Below, piece by piece: positions 1 through 8,836 of a DNA stretch of 64,000 nucleotides. The position numbers and the translations under genes were made by a program. Origin of the DNA: Betaproteobacteria bacterium (lineage in GTDB: Bacteria > Pseudomonadota > Gammaproteobacteria > Burkholderiales > JAEUOS01); the NCBI GenBank assembly GCA_028292405.1, contig JAQGMJ010000030.1, forward strand, positions 160,039 to 224,038, given 5' to 3'. Positions within the stretch are counted from its first letter, which is position 1. Every line of letters begins with the position of its first letter. The notes under the pieces were generated by a model. The model saw only the letters and a program-made list of their open reading frames with translations. It had not been told where the DNA came from and did not search any database.

Positions 1-44
1 GACTCGAAATGTGCCGCCAGTTGTTCTGCAATGGTTTGTGCCAT
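1..44 (-). CDS. 5' end of an unidentified gene (partial)
   Basis: Only the first 14-15 codons lie in the window, read leftwards from an ATG at 44-42 (begins MAQTIAEQLAAHF). It follows the MmgE/PrpD gene by about 30 nt on the same strand, so it is probably the next gene of the catabolic operon. A purine-rich AAGAG lies about 6 nt before the ATG as a weak ribosome binding site. The N-terminus resembles the start of thiamine-pyrophosphate-dependent enzymes, but too little is present to name it. Confidence 0.55.
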   Translation of the reverse strand, partial: MAQTIAEQLAAHFE

Positions 45-76
45 GGTGTGCTCTTGGAAATGAAAGGGAGAAGGGA

Positions 77-1477
77 TCAGGGGCGCGGCGCGCCCACTAG
101 GGAAATCAGCTCGCCGATATCGTCGAGCTTGTCGAGCTGCGCGCAGAGTTGCACCACGCGCTCCAGTGATTCGGGAGAAAGGCAAGACTCCGCCACGTTG
201 CGGAATTTGTATTCCACGTCCTCCGGGCTGAGCGGATTTTCCGGGCTGCCGCGCCGGTTCAGAATCTGATGACTGAAGCTGCGGCCGTCGCGCGTCTGCA
301 AGGTGACGTTGGCCGCATGGCGGAAGGCCGGGCCCATGGCATCGATCTCCGGATCGGCGCGCGCCTCGATGCGCGTGATGAAGTCGAGCAGCTTGGGGTC
401 CGCCAGGCGCTCCTGCTTGTACTGGCTGACGAAGGCCACGCCGTCATGGGCGATCACCGCCAGGCCGTAGTAGAGGTTCATCTGCGCCGCCGTCACGCCT
501 TGCGCCTTGTAGTCCCAGGCGCAATGCACGAAGGTCATGTGGCTCACGCCGACTTGCACCTTGGCGATGTCGTCGGGCTTGAGCTTGTGCGTGGTCATCA
601 AGTGGGTGAGGGCGTCCAGCGCCGAGTGGATGCTGGTGACGCTGGCATGCGGCTTGTAGCCAACCTTGCCGGTCTCCCACTCGCTGCCCAATCCGTCGGT
701 CAGGCGCGGCGCATTCGGCTGGTCCGAATACACGCTCAGGTAGCCGCCATAGGCCGCTTCCAGCACATCGGTGATGCCGGTGAAATCCTTTTGCGCCAGC
801 AGCGCCGAGTAGACACCGCTTTGCGCCGCACGCCCGGAGTGAAAGCGCTTGACCATCGCGCCCTCCTGCGCCGCCATCAGGCCGCCAGCCTGCGAGCCGA
901 CGATGCCCAGCGCATGCTGCATGTGCCCGGCATTCAGGCCCAGGCTCTTGCCCGCCGTGGCCGCGCCGACAAAAGCGCCGGAAGTCCCTTGCGGGTGAAA
1001 GCCGCGGAAAAACAGGCTCATGGTTGCGGCATTGCCGACCCGCGTGCCGATCTCGTAGCCGGCCACAAGCGCAGTGATGAATCGCTTGCCCGACCAACCG
1101 CCGTCGCGCTCGGCGAAGGCCAGTGCCACCGGAATGGCGATCGAGCCGGGATGCACGATCGACTCCTTGTGGATGTCGTCGAGCTCGAAGGCATGGCCGG
1201 CGGTGGCATTGACCAGCACTGCACTGGCTACCGAGGTCTTGCGCCCGCTGCCGAATATCGAGGCGACGGGCGCGGCCTTTTCTTCCTCGGCCATGGCCTG
1301 CACGCTTTGGGTCCACGGCAGGGTGGCGCCGAACACGCAGCAGCCGATGCTGTCGAGCACGCTGGTTTTGATCCGCGAGACAACTTCGGCCGGAATGTCT
1401 TCGTATTGGAACGAAGCGGCAAAGGCCGCCAGGTCGCGGGTGGCGTCCGCCAGCAAGGGAGGTTTGGAACTGCTCAT
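77..1477 (-). CDS. MmgE/PrpD family protein (2-methylcitrate dehydratase-like)
   Basis: A 466-residue cytoplasmic protein of the MmgE/PrpD family, the usual length. The family includes 2-methylcitrate dehydratase, cis-aconitate decarboxylase and iminodisuccinate epimerase. Recognisable are the all-helical N-terminal part with the conserved stretch around GHAFELDDIHKESIVHPGS, the FHPQGTSGAF segment, the KRFHSGRAAQSG segment and the C-terminal lid domain ending in the GSPENPLS motif. The ATG at 1477 is preceded by GGAGA about 7 nt upstream, supporting the start. It is a late gene of a minus-strand operon that also holds Bug solute-binding proteins, a second MmgE/PrpD and an OYE-type reductase, so it probably hydrates or dehydrates a dicarboxylate or tricarboxylate-like intermediate. 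The true substrate cannot be told from sequence. Confidence 0.88.
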   Translation of the reverse strand: MSSSKPPLLADATRDLAAFAASFQYEDIPAEVVSRIKTSVLDSIGCCVFGATLPWTQSVQAMAEEEKAAPVASIFGSGRKTSVASAVLVNATAGHAFELDDIHKESIVHPGSIAIPVALAFAERDGGWSGKRFITALVAGYEIGTRVGNAATMSLFFRGFHPQGTSGAFVGAATAGKSLGLNAGHMQHALGIVGSQAGGLMAAQEGAMVKRFHSGRAAQSGVYSALLAQKDFTGITDVLEAAYGGYLSVYSDQPNAPRLTDGLGSEWETGKVGYKPHASVTSIHSALDALTHLMTTHKLKPDDIAKVQVGVSHMTFVHCAWDYKAQGVTAAQMNLYYGLAVIAHDGVAFVSQYKQERLADPKLLDFITRIEARADPEIDAMGPAFRHAANVTLQTRDGRSFSHQILNRRGSPENPLSPEDVEYKFRNVAESCLSPESLERVVQLCAQLDKLDDIGELISLVGAPRP

Positions 1478-1507
1478 GCACGTGTCTCCGTGGTAAAGGC
1501 TTGTGGA

Positions 1508-2476
1508 TCAGTCGACATGGGTACCGGTGGCCTTGACGATCTTGGCCCACCGGGCGGATTCGCTTTCGAGGTACTCGCCGGCGGCGCGCGAACCTTCGTT
1601 GATCACGGTGACGCCGACACCCTTAAGCTTGTTCTGCAGGTCGGCCGTCTTCATCGCTTCATCGACCTTCTTTTCGATCTGGCCGACGATCGCCGCCGGC
1701 ATCTTCGCCGGGCCGACCAGCATGTACCAGGTGGCGACCGAGTAGCCCTTGACCCCGCCTTCCTCGATGGTGGGAATGTCGGTGGCAATCGGCGAGCGCT
1801 TGGCGCCGGTCTGGCCCAGGGCGCGCGCGCGGCCGTCGCGCACATAAGGCAGGCTCTCCGAGATCGGCAGCATCGAGATATCGACGCGATCACCGATAAG
1901 GTCGGTCATCGCCGCCGCGCCGCCCTTGTAGGGCACATGCAGATACTGCATCCCGGTCATCGACTTCAGCACCTCGGTGGCCAGGTGAGAGGAGCTACCG
2001 CTGCCGGAACTGGCGAAGCGGATCGCGTCCGGCGACTTCTTGCTGGCGGCGACCAGCTCGGCCACGGTCTTGATCGGCAGGCCGTTGCGCACCATCAGCA
2101 GCAATGGCGCTTCGCCCACCAGCGAGATCGCCTTGAAGTCGCTGGATTTGAAATTCGCCTTGGTGTACAGGCTGGGGTTGATCGCGATACCCGGCGGCGA
2201 AAACAGCAGCGTGTAGCCGTCAGGCGCCGCGATTGCGGTTGCCTCGAAGGCCAGGTTGCCGCCGGCGCCGGGCCGGTTGTCGGCCACCAGGTTGTAGCCG
2301 CTGACCTCGCTGGTCTTTTGCATCACCATGCGGGCGACGATGTCGGAGGCGCCCCCGGCGGGAAAGCCGATCAGCACGCGGATCGGGCGGCTGGGGTAAT
2401 CCTGGGCGGCGGCAATACAGGGCAGCAGGCAGGCAGCCGCCAACAGCGCGGCGAAGGTCGTCTTGAATCGTTTCAT
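1508..2476 (-). CDS. Bug/TctC-family tripartite tricarboxylate transporter substrate-binding protein
   Basis: A 322-residue periplasmic binding protein. The start is placed at the ATG at 2476, giving MKRFKTTFAALLAAACLL, a clear Sec signal peptide, with AGGGAAG about 6 nt upstream; an upstream in-frame ATG would add 15 unlikely residues. Mature protein begins near QDYPSRPIRVLIGFPAGG, the Bug-family N-terminal signature, followed by DNRPGAGGNLA and the HVPYKGGAAAMTDL motif. The family binds carboxylates and feeds TctAB-type transporters, but no TctA or TctB is encoded in this window. It is a tandem paralogue of the next gene upstream (2528-3502): several nucleotide stretches, for example around 1719-1780 and 2739-2800, are almost identical, pointing to duplication. 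Confidence 0.9.
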   Translation of the reverse strand: MKRFKTTFAALLAAACLLPCIAAAQDYPSRPIRVLIGFPAGGASDIVARMVMQKTSEVSGYNLVADNRPGAGGNLAFEATAIAAPDGYTLLFSPPGIAINPSLYTKANFKSSDFKAISLVGEAPLLLMVRNGLPIKTVAELVAASKKSPDAIRFASSGSGSSSHLATEVLKSMTGMQYLHVPYKGGAAAMTDLIGDRVDISMLPISESLPYVRDGRARALGQTGAKRSPIATDIPTIEEGGVKGYSVATWYMLVGPAKMPAAIVGQIEKKVDEAMKTADLQNKLKGVGVTVINEGSRAAGEYLESESARWAKIVKATGTHVD

Positions 2477-2527
2477 CAGTGCTTCCCTGTTATTCAATCC
2501 GGTTGTTTCAACCAGGTGCATGTTGCA

Positions 2528-3502
2528 TCAGTCGACGTGCGTGCCGGAGGCCTTGATGGCCTTGGCCCATTTCACCGATTCGACGTCGAGGAACTCACTT
2601 GCCTTTTGCGACCCCTCGTTGATGATGCTGACACCGGCATTCTTCAGGCGGCCCTGCAGATCCGGCGTCTTCACTGCGTTGTCCACCGCCTTTTCCAGCA
2701 TGCTGACCAGCTGCGGTGGCATCTTCGCCGGGCCCAGCAGCATGTACCAGGTGGCGACCGAGTAGCCCTTGACCCCGCCTTCCTCGATGGTGGGAATGTC
2801 GGGGGCGATGGGCGAGCGCTTGGCGCCGGTCTGGCCGAGCGCGCGGGCGCGGTTGTCCTTGATGTAGGGCATGCTCTCGGAAATCGGCAGCATGGTGATG
2901 TCCACGCGGTCGCCCACCAGGTCCGTCATCGCGGCCGAGCCGCCCTTGTACGGCACATGCAGATACTGCAAACCGCTCATCGCCTTGAGCACCTCGGTGG
3001 CCAGGTGCGAAGAACTGCCGCTGCCGGAACTGGCGAAGCGAATCGCGTCGGGCGCCTTCTTGCTCGCGGCCACGAGTTCGGACACCGTCTTGATCGGCAG
3101 GTTGTTGCGGACCATCAGCAGCAGCGGCGCCTCGCCCACCAGCGCGATCGCCTTGAAATCGCTCTGCTTGTAGTTGACCTTGGAGTACAGGCTCGGGTTG
3201 ATCGCAATGCCGGGCGTGGAGAACAGCAGGGTGTAACCGTCCGCAACGGCGGTGGCGGTGGCTTCGAAGGCCAGGTTGCCGCCGGCGCCGGGCCGGTTGT
3301 CGACGACCATGTTCCAGCCCGTCATCTCGGTCACCTTCTGCGCCACCAGGCGCCCGACGATGTCGGCGCTGCCGCCTGCGGGGAAGGCCACCAGAACCCG
3401 GATCGGACGATTCGGGTAGTCCTGCCCTTGCGCCTGCGCCGGAGTGGCTGCCAGCAAAGCAGCCGCTGTCAGGCCATATGCCGCGATCTCCAAAAGCTTC
3501 AT
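2528..3502 (-). CDS. Bug/TctC-family substrate-binding protein (tandem paralogue)
   Basis: A 324-residue periplasmic binding protein with signal peptide (MKLLEIAAYGLTAAALLA, cleavage near the AQAQG region) and the Bug signature PNRPIRVLVAFPAGG. DNRPGAGGNLAFEATA, SGSGSSSHLATEVLK and HVPYKGGSAAMTDL are all present. The start ATG at 3502 has an AGGAGACATCA leader, a good ribosome binding site. It is closely related to the adjacent 1508-2476 gene over its whole length, with blocks of near-identical DNA, so the pair arose by tandem duplication. It lies between the metallo-beta-lactamase-fold gene and its twin within the catabolic operon. Ligand unknown; a carboxylate is expected for the family. 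Confidence 0.9.
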   Translation of the reverse strand: MKLLEIAAYGLTAAALLAATPAQAQGQDYPNRPIRVLVAFPAGGSADIVGRLVAQKVTEMTGWNMVVDNRPGAGGNLAFEATATAVADGYTLLFSTPGIAINPSLYSKVNYKQSDFKAIALVGEAPLLLMVRNNLPIKTVSELVAASKKAPDAIRFASSGSGSSSHLATEVLKAMSGLQYLHVPYKGGSAAMTDLVGDRVDITMLPISESMPYIKDNRARALGQTGAKRSPIAPDIPTIEEGGVKGYSVATWYMLLGPAKMPPQLVSMLEKAVDNAVKTPDLQGRLKNAGVSIINEGSQKASEFLDVESVKWAKAIKASGTHVD

Positions 3503-3563
3503 TGATGTCTCCTGTTTTGATTGTTCGGCCCCTGTGACGCGGGCCTGTTTATTGTGTCGCCGG

Positions 3564-4367
3564 CTAGTAGGTGGGCTCGCTGTCGAGGCGCACCACGATG
3601 CCTTCCAGCGCTTTGGAAGCCGCCGGGTAACGCTGCATCACCAACGGATCATGTCCTGGAATGATGTGGCGCGGCGAGTCGGCCAGGCGCTCCAGCGTGT
3701 CATAGCCTTCGATCGCCTCGCCGACGTTGTACATGGTGGTGAATGCGCGGCGCTTTTCGAAATGTTCGTAGTAGTGGCTGGAGTCGGAAGCCAGCACCAT
3801 CCAGCCGCGCTTGGTATGCACGCGTACGCATTGCAGGCCGTGGGTATGGCCGCCGATGCGGTGCAGGCTGACGCCAGGCGCAAGGTCGGCATCGCCGGCG
3901 TGGAAGGTAACGCGATCCTTGTAGACCATGCGCACCATACCCACCACCTCGTCCACCTCGTAGCCATGGTTGAACTGCCGGTGCCGCATATTGCGGCCGG
4001 TGGCGTAGGCCATCTCGTCGTCCTGCAGGTGGAATTGCGCACTGCCGAAGGAATCAAAGGTGCCGACGTGATCGTAGTGCAGATGGGTGATGACCACGTT
4101 TTTCACCGTTGCCGCATCGACGTCGAGCAGGCCCAGGCCCTCGGCGGGGGTGCGCAGCAGGGTACGGCCACGCTTTTTTGCCACCTCCGGCCCGAAGCCG
4201 GTGTCGACCACCAGTTCGTAGCCGGCGCCGCGCACCAGCCAGACGAAATAGTCCATCGGCATCGGTCCATCATGAGCATCGCCGCCGATGAAATTGGCGG
4301 AACGCTTGGCGTCGCGGGTGGCATAGCGCACGGCATAGACTTCGTATTCGGGCAGGGAATTGGGCAT
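3564..4367 (-). CDS. Metallo-beta-lactamase-fold hydrolase, AHL-lactonase-like
   Basis: A 267-residue protein with the zinc-binding HxHxDH motif HLHYDHVG at about residues 95-102, a further His in the HRQFNHG/GGHTHGLQ region, a conserved Asp-Ser-Ser-His element (DSSHYYE) and the C-terminal PGHDPLV motif. This pattern fits the dinuclear-zinc hydrolases annotated as N-acyl-homoserine lactonase family, which open lactones or cleave esters and thioesters. No signal peptide is visible, so it is probably cytoplasmic. It starts 3 nt after the upstream MmgE/PrpD stop, so translation is coupled. In this operon a lactone or thioester intermediate of a catabolic pathway is a more likely substrate than a quorum-sensing signal; that is inference. 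Confidence 0.82.
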   Translation of the reverse strand: MPNSLPEYEVYAVRYATRDAKRSANFIGGDAHDGPMPMDYFVWLVRGAGYELVVDTGFGPEVAKKRGRTLLRTPAEGLGLLDVDAATVKNVVITHLHYDHVGTFDSFGSAQFHLQDDEMAYATGRNMRHRQFNHGYEVDEVVGMVRMVYKDRVTFHAGDADLAPGVSLHRIGGHTHGLQCVRVHTKRGWMVLASDSSHYYEHFEKRRAFTTMYNVGEAIEGYDTLERLADSPRHIIPGHDPLVMQRYPAASKALEGIVVRLDSEPTY

Positions 4368-4370
4368 GGT

Positions 4371-5753
4371 TTACTCGCGGGAAAGCGCGGCGGCGGCTTG
4401 CGCCGGCGTCAGCAGTTTGCAAAGGGCTTCAAGGGAGGGCAGGGTGTCGAGCGCGAAAACAAGCTCGCGGATGTGCGGCGTCGCCTCGGAGTAGACCTGG
4501 GTGGCGACCGCATCGAACTTGCGCTCGACGTCGGCGCGGGTCATCGGATTTTCCGGCTCACCCTTGGCATAGTCGATCTCATGACGCAGGCGCCGGCCGT
4601 TGAACAGCAGCACGTTGACCACCGCCGGCCGCCGCTCCGGGTAGCCCGCGTCCAGCGCGGGGGAGGCCTGCACGCGGATGCGCCCCATCAGTTCGCGAAT
4701 GCGCGCGTCGCGCAACAGCGCATCGGTATAGCGTGCCGGGGTGGCGTCGCCCGCGATCAGCATGGCGGCGATCGAAAAGCCGATCGAAAACTGCGCCTGG
4801 TCGCCGTTCACCGGCTGCTCGATGGCGGCGGCCAGCGTGACGGTGTCGACCTGCACGTCGATGCGCTCGATCTGCTCCGGCGTCACGCCCTGCACACGCA
4901 ACAGGTCGGCGGTGGCATCCACCGGTGCGTGGTTGCCGCGGCACCCGCCGTGCGCCTTGAGGTAGGTTTCCATCACCTGCCATCGCTGGCCCAGGTCGGC
5001 GGTGATGCCCGCGCCGGACGCATCCTGCGCGAAGGCGGGCAGGAATCCTTTTTCGATGATGTCCGGCGCACCGGTCGCGCCTTGCTCGGCGTAGAGCGCG
5101 GAAAGCAGGCCGCCTTCGCTGCTGCGCCCGACCTGGAAAGGCTGGCTGTCGGCGCTCTTCAATGCTTCCTTCAGTCCGGCGCCATGGCTGCAGGCAATGC
5201 CGATGGCGTGCGCTGCGCGCTCAGGGGGAAGCTTGAGCAGCACGGCGGCCGCCGCTGCGGTCGCCGGTGCCGCCAGGATGGCGGTGCTTTGAAATCCGCG
5301 CTTGACCGTCGAGGGATAGATCGCACTGCCCAGGCGCAGAAACACTTCGTAGCCGGCGGCAATCGCTGCGATCAGCTCGCGCCCGGAGGCGCCACGCGCC
5401 TGCGCCAGGCAGATGGCCGCGGGAATCAGCGCGGAGGAAGGGTGGCCGCCGGTGTAGCGCGAACCGTCCTCGAAGTACGTGGAATGCGACACCGCGCTGT
5501 TGATCAGCGCGGCATCACGCAGCGAGCGCGATTCACCGGTACCCCAGACGCCGAACGCCCCTTGATCCGGTAACAGCTTCAACAGCCCGCGATGATTGCC
5601 CATCAGCAAGCCCGAGCACGATGCCGCCAGCACGTCGAGCACGCGCAGTTTCGCCGCCTCCACCGCCGCCACGGGCAAGCTCTCGAAACGCGTCTCGGCG
5701 ACGAACTGCCCAAGGCGACCCGACAGGCTGGCGCAGGAAGGCTGGTTTTGCAT
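4371..5753 (-). CDS. MmgE/PrpD family protein
   Basis: A 460-residue cytoplasmic MmgE/PrpD protein. It shows the helical N-terminal domain with STYFEDGSRYTGGHPSSALI (the equivalent of the DD...HPGS segment), a KRGFQSTAILAAPATAAAAA stretch, the GRSSEGGLLSALYAEQG segment and a C-terminal lid with the ENPMT motif. It starts 4 nt after the stop of the upstream Bug gene and ends 3 nt before the metallo-hydrolase gene. It is only distantly similar to the other two MmgE/PrpD proteins in the window, so the three probably act on different intermediates or stereoisomers rather than being simple copies. Confidence 0.85.
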   Translation of the reverse strand: MQNQPSCASLSGRLGQFVAETRFESLPVAAVEAAKLRVLDVLAASCSGLLMGNHRGLLKLLPDQGAFGVWGTGESRSLRDAALINSAVSHSTYFEDGSRYTGGHPSSALIPAAICLAQARGASGRELIAAIAAGYEVFLRLGSAIYPSTVKRGFQSTAILAAPATAAAAAVLLKLPPERAAHAIGIACSHGAGLKEALKSADSQPFQVGRSSEGGLLSALYAEQGATGAPDIIEKGFLPAFAQDASGAGITADLGQRWQVMETYLKAHGGCRGNHAPVDATADLLRVQGVTPEQIERIDVQVDTVTLAAAIEQPVNGDQAQFSIGFSIAAMLIAGDATPARYTDALLRDARIRELMGRIRVQASPALDAGYPERRPAVVNVLLFNGRRLRHEIDYAKGEPENPMTRADVERKFDAVATQVYSEATPHIRELVFALDTLPSLEALCKLLTPAQAAAALSRE

Positions 5754-5757
5754 GGGG

Positions 5758-6744
5758 CTAGTCGAGCTTGACGTTGATGGCGCGAATCACGTCGCGCCAC
5801 TTGGCGACTTCGCTACGTACTTTGGCCTGTGCCTCGGCCGGGTCGTTGGCGATCACTTCGGCGCCCTGCTCGGCGAACAATTTGTCGATCTCCGGCGACT
5901 TGAGGATTTCCACCACGTCGGCATTGATCTTCGCCACCACCGCCTTCGGTGTGCCGGCGGCGGTGAACAGGCCGTACCAGGTATCGGCCTCGTAGCCGGT
6001 CAGGCCGCTTTCGGCCAGGGTGGGCAGGTCGCGCAGCATCGCCGGGCGGCGTGCGCTGGTGGAGGCCAGGCCGCGCAGCTTGCCGGACTTGATGTAGGGA
6101 ATGATCACCGGGGCATTGGCGATCATCATCTGCACCTGGCCGCCGAGCAGGTCGGTCATCGCCGGGCCGCTGCCCTTGTAGGGTACGTGCGTGATCTGCA
6201 CGCCTGCCATGTTCTTGAAAATCTCGGCGGCCAGGTGCGGCGGGGTGCCGTTGCCGGGCGAGGCATAGTTGATCGTGCCCGGCTTGGCCTTGAGCAGGGC
6301 GATCAATTCGCGGATCGAGTTGGCCGGCACCGAAGGGTGCACCACCACCACGTTGGGCGTATTGGCCACCATGGTGATGGCGGCAAAGTCGCGCGCCGCA
6401 TCGTAGGAAAGACTGGTGTACAGGCTCTGGTTGATCGCATGGGTGCCCACGGTGCCCAGCACCAGGGTGTAGCCGTCCGCCGGGGCGCGCGCCGCCGCCT
6501 CCGTGCCGATGTTGCCGCCGGCGCCTGCGCGATTGTCGATGGTCACCGGCTGGCCCCATTTTTCGCCGAGCTTTTGCGCAATCGGCCGGCCAAGGATGTC
6601 GGTGCCGCCGCCCGGCGGGAAGGGGATGATCAGGCGCACCGGCTTGTTCGGGTAGGCGTCGGCGGCAATTGCTTCGAGCGGGCAGGCCATGCAGAGCAGC
6701 AATGCGCAGCCAAAGAGTGAACGCCAGGCGGACAGTTTTTTCAT
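5758..6744 (-). CDS. Bug/TctC-family substrate-binding protein
   Basis: A 328-residue periplasmic protein. The start is taken at the ATG at 6744 (MKKLSAWRSLFGCALLLCMA), which gives a clean signal peptide and has AAGGA about 7-9 nt upstream; an in-frame ATG six codons earlier (6762) lacks this. Mature region starts near AADAYPNKPVRLIIPFPPGGG, then IDNRAGAGGNIGTEAAA and HVPYKGSGPAMTDLL. It is more diverged from the 1508/2528 pair than they are from each other. It follows the flavin reductase gene closely and precedes an MmgE/PrpD gene. The family binds carboxylates; no membrane partner is present here. Confidence 0.9.
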   Translation of the reverse strand: MKKLSAWRSLFGCALLLCMACPLEAIAADAYPNKPVRLIIPFPPGGGTDILGRPIAQKLGEKWGQPVTIDNRAGAGGNIGTEAAARAPADGYTLVLGTVGTHAINQSLYTSLSYDAARDFAAITMVANTPNVVVVHPSVPANSIRELIALLKAKPGTINYASPGNGTPPHLAAEIFKNMAGVQITHVPYKGSGPAMTDLLGGQVQMMIANAPVIIPYIKSGKLRGLASTSARRPAMLRDLPTLAESGLTGYEADTWYGLFTAAGTPKAVVAKINADVVEILKSPEIDKLFAEQGAEVIANDPAEAQAKVRSEVAKWRDVIRAINVKLD

Positions 6745-6768
6745 CGCGAATCCTTGGATCATTCCTGG

Positions 6769-8778
6769 CTAGTGAGCCGCCGTTGATGCGGACTCGGCCT
6801 TGCGCTCGGCTTGGGTGGTAACACTGACTGCCACCATCCATGCATCGCGCAGGGCCGCAAGAAAATCGCCCGGCGCATTGCAGTCGCCGACGCGTGCATA
6901 GGGGATGCCGGTGGCTTCCACCATGTCGAGCACCTCCAGATTGGGCTTGGGGCCGGTGGCGAAAACCAGCCAGTCACCGATTTCATGGCGGCTTTGCTGC
7001 GCATCCTTGATCTGAATATCCAGGCCTGTGCCGCTGCCGCCGAGGATGCGGCAGTCCGTCACCAGGCGCACGCCGTCGGCAGCCAGACGCTCCACCAGTT
7101 CAAGACGATTGTTGCGCGCCATGCCGTTGGCGATCAGCGGTTGCATTTCCAGCACGCTGGTTTGCACGCCGCGCACCCGCAGCGCATCGGCGGTTTCCGC
7201 GCCGACCATGCCGCCGCCGACGATGGTGACGCGTAGGCCGGGCGGCAGGTCGTCGAGTTGCTTCAATACGTCCCAGGCATGCATGACGCGCACGGACGAA
7301 GCCAGTTCCTTGGTAAAGGCCGGCGGCGGCGCGGGCTGCGAGCCGGTCGCCAGCACGATGAAGTCGGGAGCGAAAGCGCGGATGCGCGCGGCGTCTGCAT
7401 TCACGCCGGCATGCACCGGCACGCCCATCGCCTGCACACTGTCGCGCCGGTAGGTCCAGGCCGGTTCCACTTCGAGCTTGTCCGGCGCGGCGATGGCGAG
7501 CGGAATCTGGCCGCTGGTCCGCGATTGTTTTTCCCACACTTCCACTGTGTGGCCATGCCCACGCAACACCCGCGCGGCTTCCATCCCCGCAATACCGGCA
7601 CCCAGCACCAGCACACGCTGTTTGTGTTGCGAGGACTGCTTGAACAACTGCGGCTCAGCATTCTCCAGAGTCTCGAACTCCGTGCCTATCATCGGGTTTT
7701 GCACGCAGGCCACATCTTTTTCCAGCGTCAGGCGCTCGAAGCAGACATTGCACGCGATGCACTGGCGGATCGGCGCCTTCACCTTGCCGAAAGCCTTCAG
7801 GCACCAATGCGGGTCGGCATACAGCGCACGGCCGACGGAGACAAAGTCGGCGCTGCCCGAGGCCAGCACCTGCTCGGCATCCGCCGGCTCGACCAGGCGG
7901 CCGGCGACGAATACCGGAATCTTCACCGCCTGCTTGATCGGCTTGGACAGGTCGGCCAGGCAGGCGCGGGGGAAGGAGGGCGGCTGGATGCAGTACTTGG
8001 AAAGTTGCGGGCTCTCGTTGCTGCCGCCGGACAAGTCAAGCGCGTCGACGCCCGCCGCTTCCAGCGTTTGGGCCAGGTGGCGGATTTCTTCCGCGCTATA
8101 GCCGCCCTCGACAAACTCGCTGACGCTTAAACGAATCACCAGGCAAAGCCGGGGCAGGGCGCTGCGTATGCGGTCCACGGTCTCCAGCAAAAAGCGCATG
8201 CGGTTTTCAATCGAGCCGCCGTACTGGTCGTCGCGATGGTTGATGCGCTGGCTGAAAAACTGCTGGAATAGGTAGCCGTTGCCGGCGTGGATCTCGATGC
8301 CGTCGTAGCCGGCCAGCCAGAGCCGGCGCGCAGCGGCGACGAACAGCTTCTGGATTTCGACGATCTCCGGCACGGCGAGGGGCCGCACGCGGTCGCCGGT
8401 GTTCGGGTTGGCCCAGGGCGAAGGGCCCACCGGCTCCATGTTCAGCACCGAGCGGCGCAGCAGCGCGCCGCGATGATTCAGTTGCGCGAACGCATGGCAG
8501 TCGTGGCGCTTGATCGCTTCCACGATGCTGGCCAGGCCGGGAATGAAGCGGTCGTGATAGCAGCACAGCGAGTTATGGTGCGGCCGCGCCTGCTCGGTGA
8601 CCACCATCGCCTCGGTCATGATCATCGCCACGCCGCCGCGCGCGCGTTCTTCGTAGTAACGCTTGTCGCGCTCGGTCGAAAGTCCGTCGGTGGTGCTGTA
8701 GTTGGTCCCCATCGGCGCCATCAACACGCGGTTTTTCAGGCGCAGCGAGCCTACTTGCCCGGGCTGTTCCAGCAACAT
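6769..8778 (-). CDS. NADH:flavin oxidoreductase / 2,4-dienoyl-CoA reductase-like FMN-FAD-4Fe4S enzyme
   Basis: A 669-residue, multidomain flavoenzyme of the Old Yellow Enzyme branch that includes FadH and trimethylamine dehydrogenase. Residues 1-330 form an FMN-binding TIM barrel (APMGTNYST, HAGNGYLFQQFFS, YGGSIENRMRF, VSVGRALYADP). Four cysteines at 340, 343, 346 and 358 (C-x2-C-x2-C-x11-C) should ligate a 4Fe-4S cluster; this spacing is nearer trimethylamine dehydrogenase than E. coli FadH. Then follow two dinucleotide-binding folds, with LVLGAGIAGMEAARVLRG and TIVGGGMVGAETADALR. It is the first gene of the minus-strand operon, divergent from the LysR gene. It probably reduces an unsaturated or ring intermediate, or demethylates an amine; the substrate is unknown. 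Confidence 0.88.
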   Translation of the reverse strand: MLLEQPGQVGSLRLKNRVLMAPMGTNYSTTDGLSTERDKRYYEERARGGVAMIMTEAMVVTEQARPHHNSLCCYHDRFIPGLASIVEAIKRHDCHAFAQLNHRGALLRRSVLNMEPVGPSPWANPNTGDRVRPLAVPEIVEIQKLFVAAARRLWLAGYDGIEIHAGNGYLFQQFFSQRINHRDDQYGGSIENRMRFLLETVDRIRSALPRLCLVIRLSVSEFVEGGYSAEEIRHLAQTLEAAGVDALDLSGGSNESPQLSKYCIQPPSFPRACLADLSKPIKQAVKIPVFVAGRLVEPADAEQVLASGSADFVSVGRALYADPHWCLKAFGKVKAPIRQCIACNVCFERLTLEKDVACVQNPMIGTEFETLENAEPQLFKQSSQHKQRVLVLGAGIAGMEAARVLRGHGHTVEVWEKQSRTSGQIPLAIAAPDKLEVEPAWTYRRDSVQAMGVPVHAGVNADAARIRAFAPDFIVLATGSQPAPPPAFTKELASSVRVMHAWDVLKQLDDLPPGLRVTIVGGGMVGAETADALRVRGVQTSVLEMQPLIANGMARNNRLELVERLAADGVRLVTDCRILGGSGTGLDIQIKDAQQSRHEIGDWLVFATGPKPNLEVLDMVEATGIPYARVGDCNAPGDFLAALRDAWMVAVSVTTQAERKAESASTAAH

Positions 8779-8836
8779 CGACTTTGTCTCCTCGTTATTT
8801 CCGCCACGCCGATGAATCAGAGTCGGCGCGGGCTTC

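Noticed and set aside
269-3505. Very long plus-strand open frame of about 1078 codons
   Set aside because: It runs antisense to an MmgE/PrpD gene and two signal-peptide-bearing Bug genes with good ribosome binding sites. Its translation is rich in Arg, His and Gly with no domain, as expected for the complement of GC-rich genes.
3564-4367. Quorum-quenching AHL lactonase
   Set aside because: The fold and zinc motif fit, but the gene is embedded in a catabolic operon and there is no evidence for homoserine-lactone specificity, so only the fold family was named.
3444-5573. Plus-strand open frame of about 709 codons
   Set aside because: It is antisense to the metallo-hydrolase and an MmgE/PrpD gene, both with clear family motifs; composition bias marks it as a shadow frame.
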